From Paragorgia papillata (Eukaryota > Cnidaria > Anthozoa > Scleralcyonacea > Coralliidae): DNA of 64,000 bases. The stretch covers positions 1,091,501 through 1,155,500 of the forward strand of contig JAWNZC010000321.1 of assembly GCA_035771165.1 (NCBI GenBank), in the 5' to 3' direction. Made by a program: the position numbers and the translations under genes. The notes beneath the pieces were generated by a model that was given only the letters and a program-made list of their open reading frames with translations, had not been told where the DNA came from and searched no databases. Positions 36,530 to 47,584 of the stretch are shown in pieces; positions within the stretch are counted from its first letter, which is position 1; each line of letters starts with the position of its first letter.

Positions 36530-39500
36530 CTGAAAACCTAAAACCAAAAAAAGTTTAGATATAATTAAAGCATTGCGCTCTGACCATTAAAATATAGGTA
36601 AAGGAATATACTTTGCTAAAAACGTATATTCGTGATGCACGTGCGACCTTTCAAAACTGGAAAGTTGTGACTATCGCTGCTTTACCAATTGTTTAGTTTG
36701 GATATTTTCACTTTTAAATACGAACAATTTTTGAGATAACCTATAATGCATAGCTAATTTCATACACCAAGGTGTGTTATGAAAATGCCGACTCGCACTT
36801 CGAGTCACACCTTATTTATAACCCTTCACCCAAAAAATCTGCGTTGCTCAAAATTGACAAGTGAAGTCCTCCCAGCTCCTACCCCCCCCCCCCCCCATCC
36901 ACCTATTGAGGAATATTGCTTATATGCCCATGCGTATGCCCGAGCCAAAAGCAAGGTTCATTAACAAGCGAGAACAACATATCTTTCTATCTGGGCCAAT
37001 ATTAAGTGATTTATTATTTGGCTAAAACTACAGCCCTTAGCTTATTATTTGTAAAAATTAACATTTATTAATTAATAACTTTCATATTCGCAAAAGCCAG
37101 TAGACAAAACATATTTCTCAAATCATTAATAATTCATGAGGAAAATTCAAAAGTCAATATTTAATCAGTATTTAGAAATCGGCGGAAGATTAGTCAAATT
37201 TAGCAAACTTTGAGGTCGATTTTCTCTTAAAATATTCGTTTGAGAAGCAAAATCCAACACTCGTCAGTGTGCGTCCTCCGATGTCAAAATACAGCCAAGC
37301 TGGTTAAAAAAACTCAGGTTTGCCTCGTATTTCCAACATGCTTGGCTATATATAGCTGTATTTCAGTAGAAATCGGAGGAAGAACACTGACTCGTGTTGG
37401 ATATATTACATAAAACACAGAAGCCATGCAATGAATAATTGCAGTATATTAAAAAGAACGCCTAAAAAGACTTGCTATTTATACATGACATGCAAGCGTT
37501 CAATAGATAATTTACAGCCGTGAGAGGTTTGAACTGCTGGTTTTCAACCGCTAATGGGCCAATCAGAATGCTCCATTTTAAGATGACCCGACATATAAGT
37601 AATAATTTCTTATCGTGCATAGACCCTGGCCCCAGACATTGTCTCTCTGAACATAGCTTCAAAATCAAAAGGAACTTTAATGTGACTATCCACAAGTTTT
37701 AGGGAGCCAGAATAACGTACCACTATATATGAACGTTGCTTATCAATATACATTCGTCATCATTAATTTGTTGCATAATACAATAATTCACAATTAATAA
37801 TTATTTCGGAATAAAAATAATTTCTGAAATATTCCAGAATAGCCTAATCTCTCGTTTTCCAAACGATAGGTGTATATTCTGAGTCTATATAGTAAGCTTA
37901 TAACGGTGGATATTCCGAGTATTCCTTCTAAACTAACGTTCCGTAGAGGGGGGTTTATATATAGATATATATATATATATATACTCTACTATTTCACAAT
38001 GATAAACAACTTATCAAAGAAGATATGACGGTATTGACGTGAGTAAATTAAGGCGAAGGTGACGAAGATTTTTTTTTTCTAATCGATGCAGGCCTGTAGT
38101 GTTTACACAATTCAACGGATTCGACTTCGTTTAGAGAATGCAACCGGCAACTCTGCATGCAGTTTTCTTAGTTGTGGGGTATCTCTTTTCCCTGCATGGT
38201 CAGAAAGCTTTCAGCAGCTTGCAGCCTTGCCTGCGGAGGAGGAGGAGGCTATACATGCGGAAAATACAGTATAAAGTGGTATAATTGCATGCTTTTAAAG
38301 TTGTCATACGTACTGGCAGTCTGCCTAAACAAAATTAAGCCCAAAGTAAATCATGTAATTATCCCTATAAAGTAGTCTTCTAACTTTTGGGACGAGCAAA
38401 TCAGAACTGCTAAACGTTTTTCTAATGTAGTCTTCCGGACAGTTATAGGGCTAACAAATCAGAATCTTTACACAACATATTGTAAATAATAGCCTGCCAA
38501 ACGTTAGTGCACTGAACGGGTCCAAAGTCATCTACAAGATTTTACCATAATTACGTACTATTAAATTCTGTTGGGTCAGTGTGGATGATATATATCGCAA
38601 AATATTACACTGTGCATATAATTGAAGAGTTTCTCTATTTTCATTTACTCGTATTGAAAACTGCAAGTATTTATCTTTTACCTTTGGCCTGACCGACTCT
38701 AAATCATTTAAACAGAATAATTTAAATCCCATCGTCAACAAAATTATAACCACACACAAGTCATTAAGCAGCTATAGTCATTATAAACTGAAGTAGAGTG
38801 CTGTGTAGGCAGTGTTTTGGATAGACCAAAGTGAAAACATGGTAAACTGCCAACGAAATACTGTTAGTGTTTCGAGCGGAGCCGCTTCTACAATCTATAT
38901 ATATTTAGGACTTCAGATTTCTTTCATTGCTGATAACTAAATATAATATTTTAAAACCACCTCGCCTTTATAAGAAAACAAATTCACTTTAGTCTTTACT
39001 TTAGCAAGAAGTGTACAAATAAGAGACCAAGTTATTGATTTTTTAAAGTAAAACAACATGCATGCATGCAACAAGAGAATACAAATTATAATGAAATCTT
39101 TATCCGATGATCAGCCAAAATACTCAAACCCGCTGCCCGCAACAAAGATGAAAAATACGATTGAGAAGAGAGTTCCTTGTGCTAGTCGAATCAGATTGAT
39201 AAGAATACACGAAGGTTACTCAATTTATTAACCTCTGTTGGGCTTTTATAGGTCGAAATTTTATACCGCAATGATTTTAACATCTATGCATGAGATATTG
39301 TTTAAGATATTTCAATGTCAGATGTGTTCCACAACCTGAATCAGATTGATACGATTAGGTTACTTCAAAATTGAAGGTGCTATATATACGTAGCGATTTC
39401 TTCATATATCCCCGATGTAACCTTATGATGTAGCCTTATGTATCTCACGGACTAATCTGGTTAAAATTTCCGTACGCGTTAAGCGCTCGCACGTCATGTT

Positions 39501-39843
39501 CATGATTTCTTGCCATGAAAAAGTTCGCAGAGTGTTTCTTTTTGAAGCGACAACTAATATACTAAGAGATTATATACTGATTAATTATATGCACCAAATT
39601 TAGCCGTTTCCTGTTGAAAAACTGTTCTGATCAGCTCTCGCTCGTTATCAGCCGTTTCTTTAAACAAGCCGCTTTGAGCACTTATAATCCACAAAAATGA
39701 TTAAGAAATATTCAGCCCAATTTTAACATTCTTTATATTCTGCTTGAAGCTGAAAGACGCCACAAACCTGAATGTCGTATTTTAATTGACGCCCATGCAT
39801 GTATTTTTTAAGCTGCTTGAAAGAATAGAACAGATGTTTGTTG

Positions 39844-39987
39844 GACGTTCGTCAAGCTCAATTACTCAGAAAAGATTGGCTGAGATCCAGTCCGAGGGTT
39901 CGAACCTGCAACCTTCTAATGACCGGTTAGACGCTCTAACAATTGAGTTCAGAAATCTTTTCTGAGTAATTGAGCTTGACGAACGTT
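39844..39987. mobile_element. Foldback element with tRNA-like core (copy 1)
   Basis: Arms ACGTTCGTCAAGCTCAATTA then CTCAGAAAAGATT and the exact complement flank about 75 bp. Read on the minus strand, the core is tRNA-like: TTGTTAGAGCGTCTAACC as D-arm/A-box region, TCTAA/TTAGA as anticodon stem around CCGGTCA, and GGTTCGAACCC as perfect B box. The acceptor stem is not convincing. It could be a SINE head captured in a MITE. The frame 39970-40212 starts in its right arm and differs by frame changes between copies, so it is not a gene. Confidence 0.6.
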
Positions 39988-40234
39988 CAACGAACGTCTG
40001 TTACATTACACCAAGCTCGCAAACGTACCACATGCACAAAATGTATACGAACAAAGAATAAAGAGAAGATAAAAAGTACAATTATACAAAATATTCATTT
40101 ATCCAACCAATGTTATGTCATAACAAACGGATTTGCATTTAATTCACAATATCCGAAAATTTTATCCCATGCACAGTCAAAGTTTTCCACCCTGTTCGCC
40201 CCTCCAACTTAGCCCAAAAAGATCTCATAAATGA

Positions 40235-40618
40235 TTGAAAAATCCATGCAACAAAAATAGACACACCGAGGTAATATATATGTTGATTCCAGGACCATCC
40301 AGCCGGCAGTATACGCGTAAATTACGTTATTTGGGTTTGGAATTGCGAAACAAGCAACTGAAAGACATACAAAAAGTGTTTTTCAATAGAGACACTCGTT
40401 GTCAAGACTCAACCACAAAATATTGCTTGGCGACATGTTTCAATACAACCATTTTGGCATTATACCAGTATACTCTACTTAACTCAAGGCGCTCTAGTAT
40501 CTTTAAAACATCTGAAATTTATGCTTTTAACTCTGTAAACAAAAGACTGAAAATCCTGGAGAAAAAGAAGTTCTATATATTGCAAGAAATGACAGCCAGA
40601 AAGACCAAAGTACTATAG
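40235..40618 (+). CDS. Possible exon of unknown function, 127 codons (copy 1)
   Basis: An open frame ends at TAG 40616-40618. A plausible acceptor (TTGATTCCAG) at about 40292 would start the coding part with GPSSRQYTRKLRYLGLELRN. It is basic, with a CLATC motif in the middle and a Lys-rich C-terminus (KKKFYIL, TARKTKV). No ATG suits the full frame. The copy at 51315-51698 differs at three bases, all silent in this frame, which hints at selection on the protein. The number is small and I recognise no domain. Confidence 0.35.
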   Translation: MKNPCNKNRHTEVIYMLIPGPSSRQYTRKLRYLGLELRNKQLKDIQKVFFNRDTRCQDSTTKYCLATCFNTTILALYQYTLLNSRRSSIFKTSEIYAFNSVNKRLKILEKKKFYILQEMTARKTKVL

Positions 40619-40648
40619 TCAACAAACTCATTGGACAAAAGTATAAGG

Positions 40649-41560
40649 CCAACCTCGTCCCCAGGGCCATTTGTGGGGGCTCGGCCAAGATGGCGGCCAA
40701 GAACAAATGGCCCTGGCACAGGCTGAGTTATCACCACATCTGATTGGTCGAGATAACATTGGATGTTTTAGGTATTCTGATTGGTGGAAACAAGGCGGGC
40801 GGCAGGCTAGCTCGCGGGCATTTGTTTATAGGGCTCAAATTATATTAAATAAGTGATACCAGAATTGCCGGCTGTTAAAAACAACTTCAAAATTAATGAA
40901 AAGCTGGCGAAACACCCGTAAAAACGTCGGAAGAATATGTAATGATGGGTCGTGTCATCTCTGTGCCCTGGCTGCCACACAACGAAGTCCATGGGACGGC
41001 CATTTAGAGTGTTTTCTGATCGGGCGAACAAAAGACTTGGTGAACAAAGTCAAAATGTATTTTGGCTGCGAAAGGAAAGTACACCACAGGGCAGAATTTA
41101 CGTGTTTGGCCATTGAGAGGCAGGCTTTTTTCAAACAAGAATTCGCGACTAAACGAAGCCTAAATGTTTATCAAAACGCTGAATTCAATCCACCGAAAAC
41201 TCACGAAAACAAGGCGGCCCGGCCAGACAACGGCAATCCAGTTTCTTGCGAATTTGGTAAATACTAAGCATTTACAGATATTTATTAAAAGTCTATTTAT
41301 TTTAATAATTCGACAATGTATTTGGAAATGAAATTTTTAATTGTTTTCAGTTTGGGTCAGTCATGCTGAACTAAATATTCAGAAAAAATTGAGCCTGACT
41401 AGGCGCGATAAACTTAGTGAAGACTGGGTCCGAGTCAAAAAATGAGTCAAAATATGACTAATTTTTTTACAGCCTGTGCCAGGGCCATTTGTTCCCGCCA
41501 TTTTGTTTTTGGCCGCCATCTTGGCCCAGCCCCCACAAATGGCCCTGGGGACGAGGTTGG
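40649..41560. mobile_element. TIR DNA transposon with decaying ORF (copy 1)
   Basis: The ends CCAACCTCGTCCCCAGGGCC and GGCCCTGGGGACGAGGTTGG are exact inverse repeats, extending for about 80 bp with GGCCAAGATGGCGGCCAAGA inside. TATAAGG lies directly on both sides (40642-40648 and 41561-41567). Within, a plus-strand frame at 40896-41267 (MKSWRNTRKNVGRICND..., with CHLCAL and FGCERK) ends near a possible donor (TTTGGTAAAT). It may be a transposase-type first exon, family not recognised. Against the second copy all six differences I saw in it change amino acids. Copy 1 lacks about 20 bp present in copy 2. Confidence 0.7.
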
Positions 41561-41659
41561 TATAAGGCCAGGTTTTCACAAACTGATGGTGGATTGACGC
41601 TCTCAGTCACTTAGAAAACAGAGTGTTGACGTCTACAGAAATAGGGAAAAACTACCATA

Positions 41660-43780
41660 TACAGGTAGTCTAGCTGTTGACCCCAAAAGGGGTACTGTGA
41701 AAATTACCACACAAACAGTTCGTCAACACCTGTAGAAGTGCGGTAGAAATCACCATATAAACAGTCTGCAGACCCCTAAAAAAGTGCCGTAGAAACTACC
41801 ATAGTAAAAGTCTGTTCACATTAAGACTTGGCCCGAATAGAGGTACTGCGCAAACTACCATGTAAACAGTCTGTCTGTCAACCCTTATAGAAGTACAGTG
41901 AAAACTACCTTCTAAAACTCATTAATAATTCATGAGGAAAATTCAAAAGAAATTAAGGTTTAATCAATGTCTGTTACCCCGGCACAGAACTGATATCAGT
42001 GTCTGTAAATGTGATACGGAATTGTTTAATAAAACATCAGTTCTGTATCACATTTACAGACACTACTGATATCAGTTCTGTAGCAAGTATACAGACACTT
42101 CGCATTCAACTATCTTGAGTAAGGTACGCTGCTATTTATGGCACGTCGCTTAGAATATAAAATGTGGGACTAATACTAAATCAAAGCGCATGCTCACATT
42201 AGTAATTTAATAATCGTAGCCTATTAAACCTTACCTCGAAGGTTTATCAGCTCTCAACGTGATGTATTTTTAGCTAACTTAATAGACGTTTTAGAAGTTG
42301 TGTCCGTTCTGTATCTGTATACCCCGATACAGAACGGCTCACTCATCCTGTAAATAGTACATACAAACAGTCTGTTGACCCATATAAAAGTACTGTGGAA
42401 ACTACCATACAAACAGTCTGTTGACCCATATAAAAGTACTGTGGAAACTACCATACAAACAGTCTGTCAACCCATATAGAAGTACTGTGGTGGAAACTAC
42501 CATACAAACAGTCTGTCAACCCATATAGAAGTACTGTGGAAACTACCATACAAACAGTCTGTCAACCCATATAGAAGTACTGTGGAAAATACCATACATT
42601 CTGTCAACCCTCATACAAATACTGTGAAAACTACCTTTTCTGGTTTTCATGGTTTTTCTGGTTTTCTGTCAAACCATATAGAAGTACTGTGAAAACTACC
42701 ATACAGTCTGTCAATCCATACAGAAGTACTGTGAAAACTACCATACAAACATTCTGTCGACCCATATAGAAGTACTGTGAAAACTACCATACAAACATTC
42801 TGTCGACCCATATAGAAGTACTGTGAAAACTATCATACAGTCTGTCAATCCATACAGAAGTACTGTGAAAACTACCATACATACAGTCTGTTGACCCATA
42901 CTGAAGTACTGTGAAAACTACCATACAATCTGTCAATCCATACAGAAGTACTGTGGAAACTACCATACAAACAGTCTGTTGACCCATATAGAAGTACTGT
43001 GGAAACTACCATACATACAGTCTGCTGACCCATATAGAAGTACTGTGGAAACTACCGTACAAACAGTCTGCTGACCCATATAGAAGTACTGTGGAAACTA
43101 CCGTACAAACAGTCTGCTGACCCATATAGAAGCACTGTGAAAACTACCATACAAACAGTCTGCTGACCCATATAGAAATACTGTGGAAACTACCATACAA
43201 ACAGTCTGTTGACCCATATAAAAGTACTGTGAAAACTACCATACAAACAGTCTGTTGACCCATATAAAAGTACTGTGGAAACTACCATACAAATAGTCTG
43301 TCGACCCATATAAAACTACTGTGGAAACTACCATACAAACAGTCTGTTGACCCATATAGAAATACTGTGGAAACTACCATACAAACAGTCTATCGACCAA
43401 TATAAAAGTACTGTGAAAACTACCGTACAGTCTGTTGACCCATATAGAAATACTGTGGAAACTACCATACAAACAGTCTATCGACCAATATAAAAGTACC
43501 GTGAAAACTACCGTACAGTCTGTTGACCCATATAGAAATACTGTGGAAACTACCATACAAACAGTCTGTCGACCCATATAAAACTACTGTGGAAACTACC
43601 ATACAAACAGTCTGTTGACCCATATAGAAATACTGTGGAAACTACCATACAAACAGTCTATCGACCAATATAAAAGTACTGTGAAAACTACCATACAGTC
43701 TGTCGACCCACATAGAAGTACTGTGAAAACTTCTATACAAACACTCAAACAGTCTGTCAATCCCAGTAGAAGTACTGAAA
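41660..43780 (+). repeat. 46-bp minisatellite, interrupted (copy 1)
   Basis: The unit is CAGTCTGTTGACCCATATAG followed by AAGTACTGTGGAAACTACCATACAAA (46 bp), with shorter variants lacking CAAA. Degenerate units start at about 41660; a foldback repeat (41921-42362) splits the array, and regular units run from 42366 to about 43780. Frames such as 42784-42987 and 43374-43577 are repeat-driven and not genes. Confidence 0.9.
41921..42362 (+). mobile_element. Foldback repeat inserted in the minisatellite (copy 1)
   Basis: Contains CATTAATAATTCATGAGGAA, inverted AGAACTGATATCAGT and ACTGATATCAGTTCT arms, and CCGTTCTGTATCTG with CCCCGATACAGAACGG. It matches 8405-8650 in reverse and is duplicated at 53040-53481. 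Minisatellite units on both sides show that it landed inside the array. No coding capacity. Confidence 0.55.
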
Positions 43781-44071
43781 CTGTTAATTATTTGGTACCT
43801 CAAGGCGCTAAGCTGGTCCAGAAAGAATAGAAACATTGACATGGTGAGATTGCAAAGGCTCTTCATTGCATTCTATGCGAGCAATAAAGCTTCTGGCTCA
43901 ATGGCAAGTGGTATGAGCATCTAGTCCCTGAGGGAGTGATGGAAAATAAAGATAGAAAAATCCTATGGGATTTCCATATTCAAGTAAACAAAAAATTAAA
44001 GAAAAACGTCCAGAGTAGTAGTAGATAATAAGAATAAGAACTTTCTAGATAATCATAGATGTTAAAAAGTA

Positions 44072-44302
44072 TAGTGCTGCGTAGGCAGTGTTTTAGATAG
44101 AGCAAAGTAAAAAGACGGTAAAATGCCAAGAATATATAGTTTTGATACGTTTCGAGCGGAGCCCTTCGTCATCCGAATGAAAATGATTTTTACAGTTTAC
44201 CACTTTTTCATTTGCTCTAATCAGATGTTGCCTAGCTAAATGACAGTAAAATAGAAAATAAAAGAAAAAGATGAAAAAATCGAAGGATACGTTTCTAGCA
44301 AT
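44072..44302 (-). repeat. GTTTCGAGCGGAGC repeat, hammerhead-like word (copy 1)
   Basis: The block starts GTGCTGCGTAGGCAGTGTTT and includes ACGTTTCGAGCGGAGCCCTT. A related shorter copy lies in the same unit at about 38798-38900. In reverse it reads GGATGACGAAGGGCTCCGCT then CGAAAC, resembling hammerhead core words, but with CGGATGA where CTGATGA is required. Non-coding. Confidence 0.4.
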
Positions 44303-47181
44303 TAAGATCAAAGCATTGTGGAAGTTGAAAAAAGTTGAAATTAGTTGCGTTCGATAAAAGACTAGTCTGGCATCAATGTTCTGTGACCACGCATGAGTTA
44401 CTGTGCATTTTCAAAAAGAAAAATCGAGATTGCGGTGCGCAGCTCTTATTAGGCAGCTTGTGAGTTCGTTCGTTGATGCGAAATACACGTGTTTGACGCC
44501 AAACGGGGCACCGCCCTTTACCACGGTAGGTGGCTGGTTTGACTATTTCTGGAATTTTGTGTTTCTTTTCTGCGCCATTTTGAATTATTGCGGTAAATAA
44601 TACACCAAATAAATACAATTTGGAGCAGTTTTGAGAGAAATACAAACGTCATAAATGAAGCACCCTGTGGGTCGTCTCCTGGATCTACGTCTGCTTTCTC
44701 AAGTGGTTTCATCAACTTTCTGTTTGCTGTCACAACTAGAGCTTGATGCTGCAATAAAGTTATTCTTTTATTTCTTTTATAAAATAATATCTTGAAAGAC
44801 AAATAGTAAAAGAAGTGTCGTTTGACTGCTTCCGGAAACGTCGTTTATTGTTAACATATTTTAATACACGTATCTATTAAAAACCAGTAACAGTGTTACA
44901 AGTAACAAAAAACACATAGCCTTGCACTAGAAAATGCGAAGTGATGCGATATAATCGTCATACAATTTATAGTCTATAGGGTATTAAAACAATGATATCA
45001 CGAGACAGGTTCCTCGTTTGTTAATATGTTGGCAATTACTCTGTCTCTATAATCTTTTAAATTACGTTTCTCATATCCACATAGGAATGTTTATCAAGTA
45101 TTGACTATCCACGACTACCAAGACACATTTCAATGACAACAGACTACAGAACTATATCTAATTTACATTTCAGTGCAAACCGCGGCATCAAGTAGGTGTG
45201 AAAGTGGTCATGTTCAACTCAAGATTAGTCAAAGATGCTTTCTTTATTACCCTACTTGATAACCGCACTGAAACGCCAAGATATATAAATAATTTAGTTA
45301 AAGAATGACTACTTTTCTATTAATTGGCTATCAACAGAGACATTTCAATGAGTAAAAACTGCAGTAAAGTTTCTTTTAAGTGCATGTCGGCATCGAGTAA
45401 ACATGGAAATATAGTCATGATACTCAAAAAGACATCGTTCGATCGACGCTATTTTTAAATGCTTTGATTTAATCCACGAATTTTTTCAAAACTTTGAGCG
45501 TCGCGTTGCCGATCGAGTGTCTTATAATTCAGTAACATGAGAATGTTTACCACAGAAGATCCAAACCTAGTAGAATTCAGTTTTACACGGAAGTGATAAT
45601 AAAATTTAAAACTGCTAAGAAATAAATTTTAATAATTAATAAAATTTATTTTATCAGTTTCTTGGCTAAATTACTGTTTCTTCACAATTGCTTTAATCTT
45701 TTTATAACGTATAGTATAGATTAACAAAACTTAGTCTAAATAATAACACATTCATAAATAAATTATAACAATGATGTCATGTGCCAGTGATTTCACCATA
45801 GTTGTCAGTGACATTTAGAGTTAAAATTAGAAATTCTGTATTAGGGTTGGGATTAGGGTTAGGGTTGGTTTTGGGGTAAGTTATTCTTTGTTATTTTAGA
45901 TTAGTTAAATTTAGGGGGTTATTCATCCCTGGAAATCCCTAAAGGCTGGAGTAACCGGGGTTACTCATCCCTGGAGGTCACTCACCGCTCTTACACCGGC
46001 CGTAAGAAAAATTCACATGTTTTAATAATTAAGGAGTAGGCTATAGGTAATCGGACCAACACTGGGGTTAACATTGGTTAACATTGGTTAACATTGCAGT
46101 ATACAGCAGTTACTGAACGGACAAAACGCAAACGCATTTTTCTCAAGGTTTAAATAAGATGTCTGCATGTGAAATACTGTTAACAGATACTGATAAAATA
46201 TGAATAAATGTAATAAAAGTGCGTCACATCTTGATATGAATTCGATCACAGACATGCATAGGACAGAAAAATAAAAAAAACGGGTTTTAAGGTCGCTAAA
46301 GTTTGCAAGAAATAAAATAGATATCGTTAGAAAGCTATTAATTTGTAGCCTACAATGTTGTATTTGATTTTTCGATAAACACAAGCCAATAATAGTTGTG
46401 AATTTTTAAATTAAATTAAAATTAAATTAAACCCAGAGGCATGCAGGGGGCTTCACTCGGGGCGACTCAAGTAAAAAGCGTTTTATCATTTTGTTCAAAA
46501 TCTTTTTTATCAGTTTAATTCCGAGATAAATTTCTAGTAAAATAGTGCCAGCGTTTTTTGATATGTCGAGTTTTGCTGATTTTATTGACGACCAAAGTTG
46601 AAAATGTTGTTTTTCGGCCAACATTCGGACAAAATAAGTCATAAAATCGAAACCATGCAGGCAATAAATAAATAAAAAACCCGCTGACACCGTTTTGCTG
46701 GAAATTTATCTCGGAATCGAACTGCGAAAATGCTTTGTTCTTAAGTCGCCCCAGGGCGTGGTCGCCCCGAGTGAAGCCCTCTGGTTTTACTTGAAAAATT
46801 CGTAACTATTATTGGTTTGTGTTCATCGCAGAATCAAATACAACATTGTATTCTACAAATTAATAGCTTTCTAACGATATTTATTTTGTTTTTGTAGCAT
46901 AAATTCTGACGAATTGAGAGCGCTTTACCGAAATGACCCTGCAAACCTTAACGAAGATCTTAAGTGAAAACGGTTAATAAGGAGAAACCGTACAAGTCCT
47001 CAATGTACCTAATTACCGTTGATAAAACTATGTTATCAGATATCCGTCCAGTTGGATCAACTAGTTCCTCTAGCAACCCAAACCAGCATTTCAAAAACTA
47101 CTCAACTATCGTATTTCAACGGAACGTCTAGAGTTTGAAACTCATTGTCTGATGATGAGAATTAGAATTCACAAAACTTTT

Positions 47182-47584
47182 TCAGCTATCAGCTAGCTCC
47201 ACATTTCTGCTGTTTGAAAAATCAAGTCTTCTTGATAAGATCCAGTTAGAATTCCGAGAAGAAGTAGCTGGAAATCCCAGCCCAGAGGATTGATTAGCCT
47301 GCAATGAAGGTTGATTTTGATGTGATAACCCATGGTGAATATTTCGTGTCCTTAACTGTCGGTCAAGATCATTACGCTGCATTATTTGGCTGCTGAACAA
47401 CGGAGGCAGATCACAAATGCCTGGTATCGAATTTGTCTGAACTTTACTGTGCCATTTCTTATCAAGAAATATTATAATAAATATGAACAAAACAATTCCC
47501 AACAAAATCAGCGCCCCCAATATTTGACCCAAAGGTTCCCGTTTGCCTTCAGATGCCTGCATGACTAACGATTTCTTATTGAGT
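47182..47584 (-). CDS. Single-pass membrane protein, terminal exon (copy 2)
   Basis: Same acceptor, hydrophobic helix and stop as 36127-36529. The only difference I found is a silent change in a Val codon near the C-terminus (about 47200). Whether both copies are transcribed, or one lacks its upstream exons, cannot be seen here. If the gene starts upstream of the duplicated block, only one copy would be complete. Confidence 0.55.

Larger units (their letters stand above)
34412..45429 (+). repeat. Large tandem duplication, copy 1 (11.0 kb)
   Basis: From TTTGATTTAATCCACGAATT at 34412 to TCATGATACTCAAAA at 45429 the sequence is repeated, head-to-tail, at 45463-57384. Between the copies lie 33 bases found at neither outer edge. 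Contents in order: telomere-like degenerate repeat, membrane-protein exon (minus), tRNA-like foldback, possible 127-codon exon, 0.9-kb TIR element, 46-bp minisatellite interrupted by a foldback repeat, and a GTTTCGAGCGGAGC repeat. Stretches not listed separately are AT-rich and show no gene. Confidence 0.9.

Noticed and set aside
38086..38375. Overlapping plus-strand frames at 38086-38274 and 38172-38375
   Set aside because: Indels between the duplicates shift the frame, so it is not maintained.
38532..38759. 75-codon minus-strand frame kept in both duplicates (49593-49820)
   Set aside because: One replacement difference, no clear splice logic, no domain.
42784..43866. Tandem open frames with repeated GSFHST-type peptides
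   Set aside because: They are translations of the 46-bp minisatellite in the reverse direction; period and breaks follow the DNA unit.
44373..44802. Frames identical in both duplicates (also 56321-56750)
   Set aside because: The DNA there is nearly identical on all frames, so identity is uninformative. An acceptor-like TTTATTGCAG at about 44752 leaves a short terminal exon possible but unproven.
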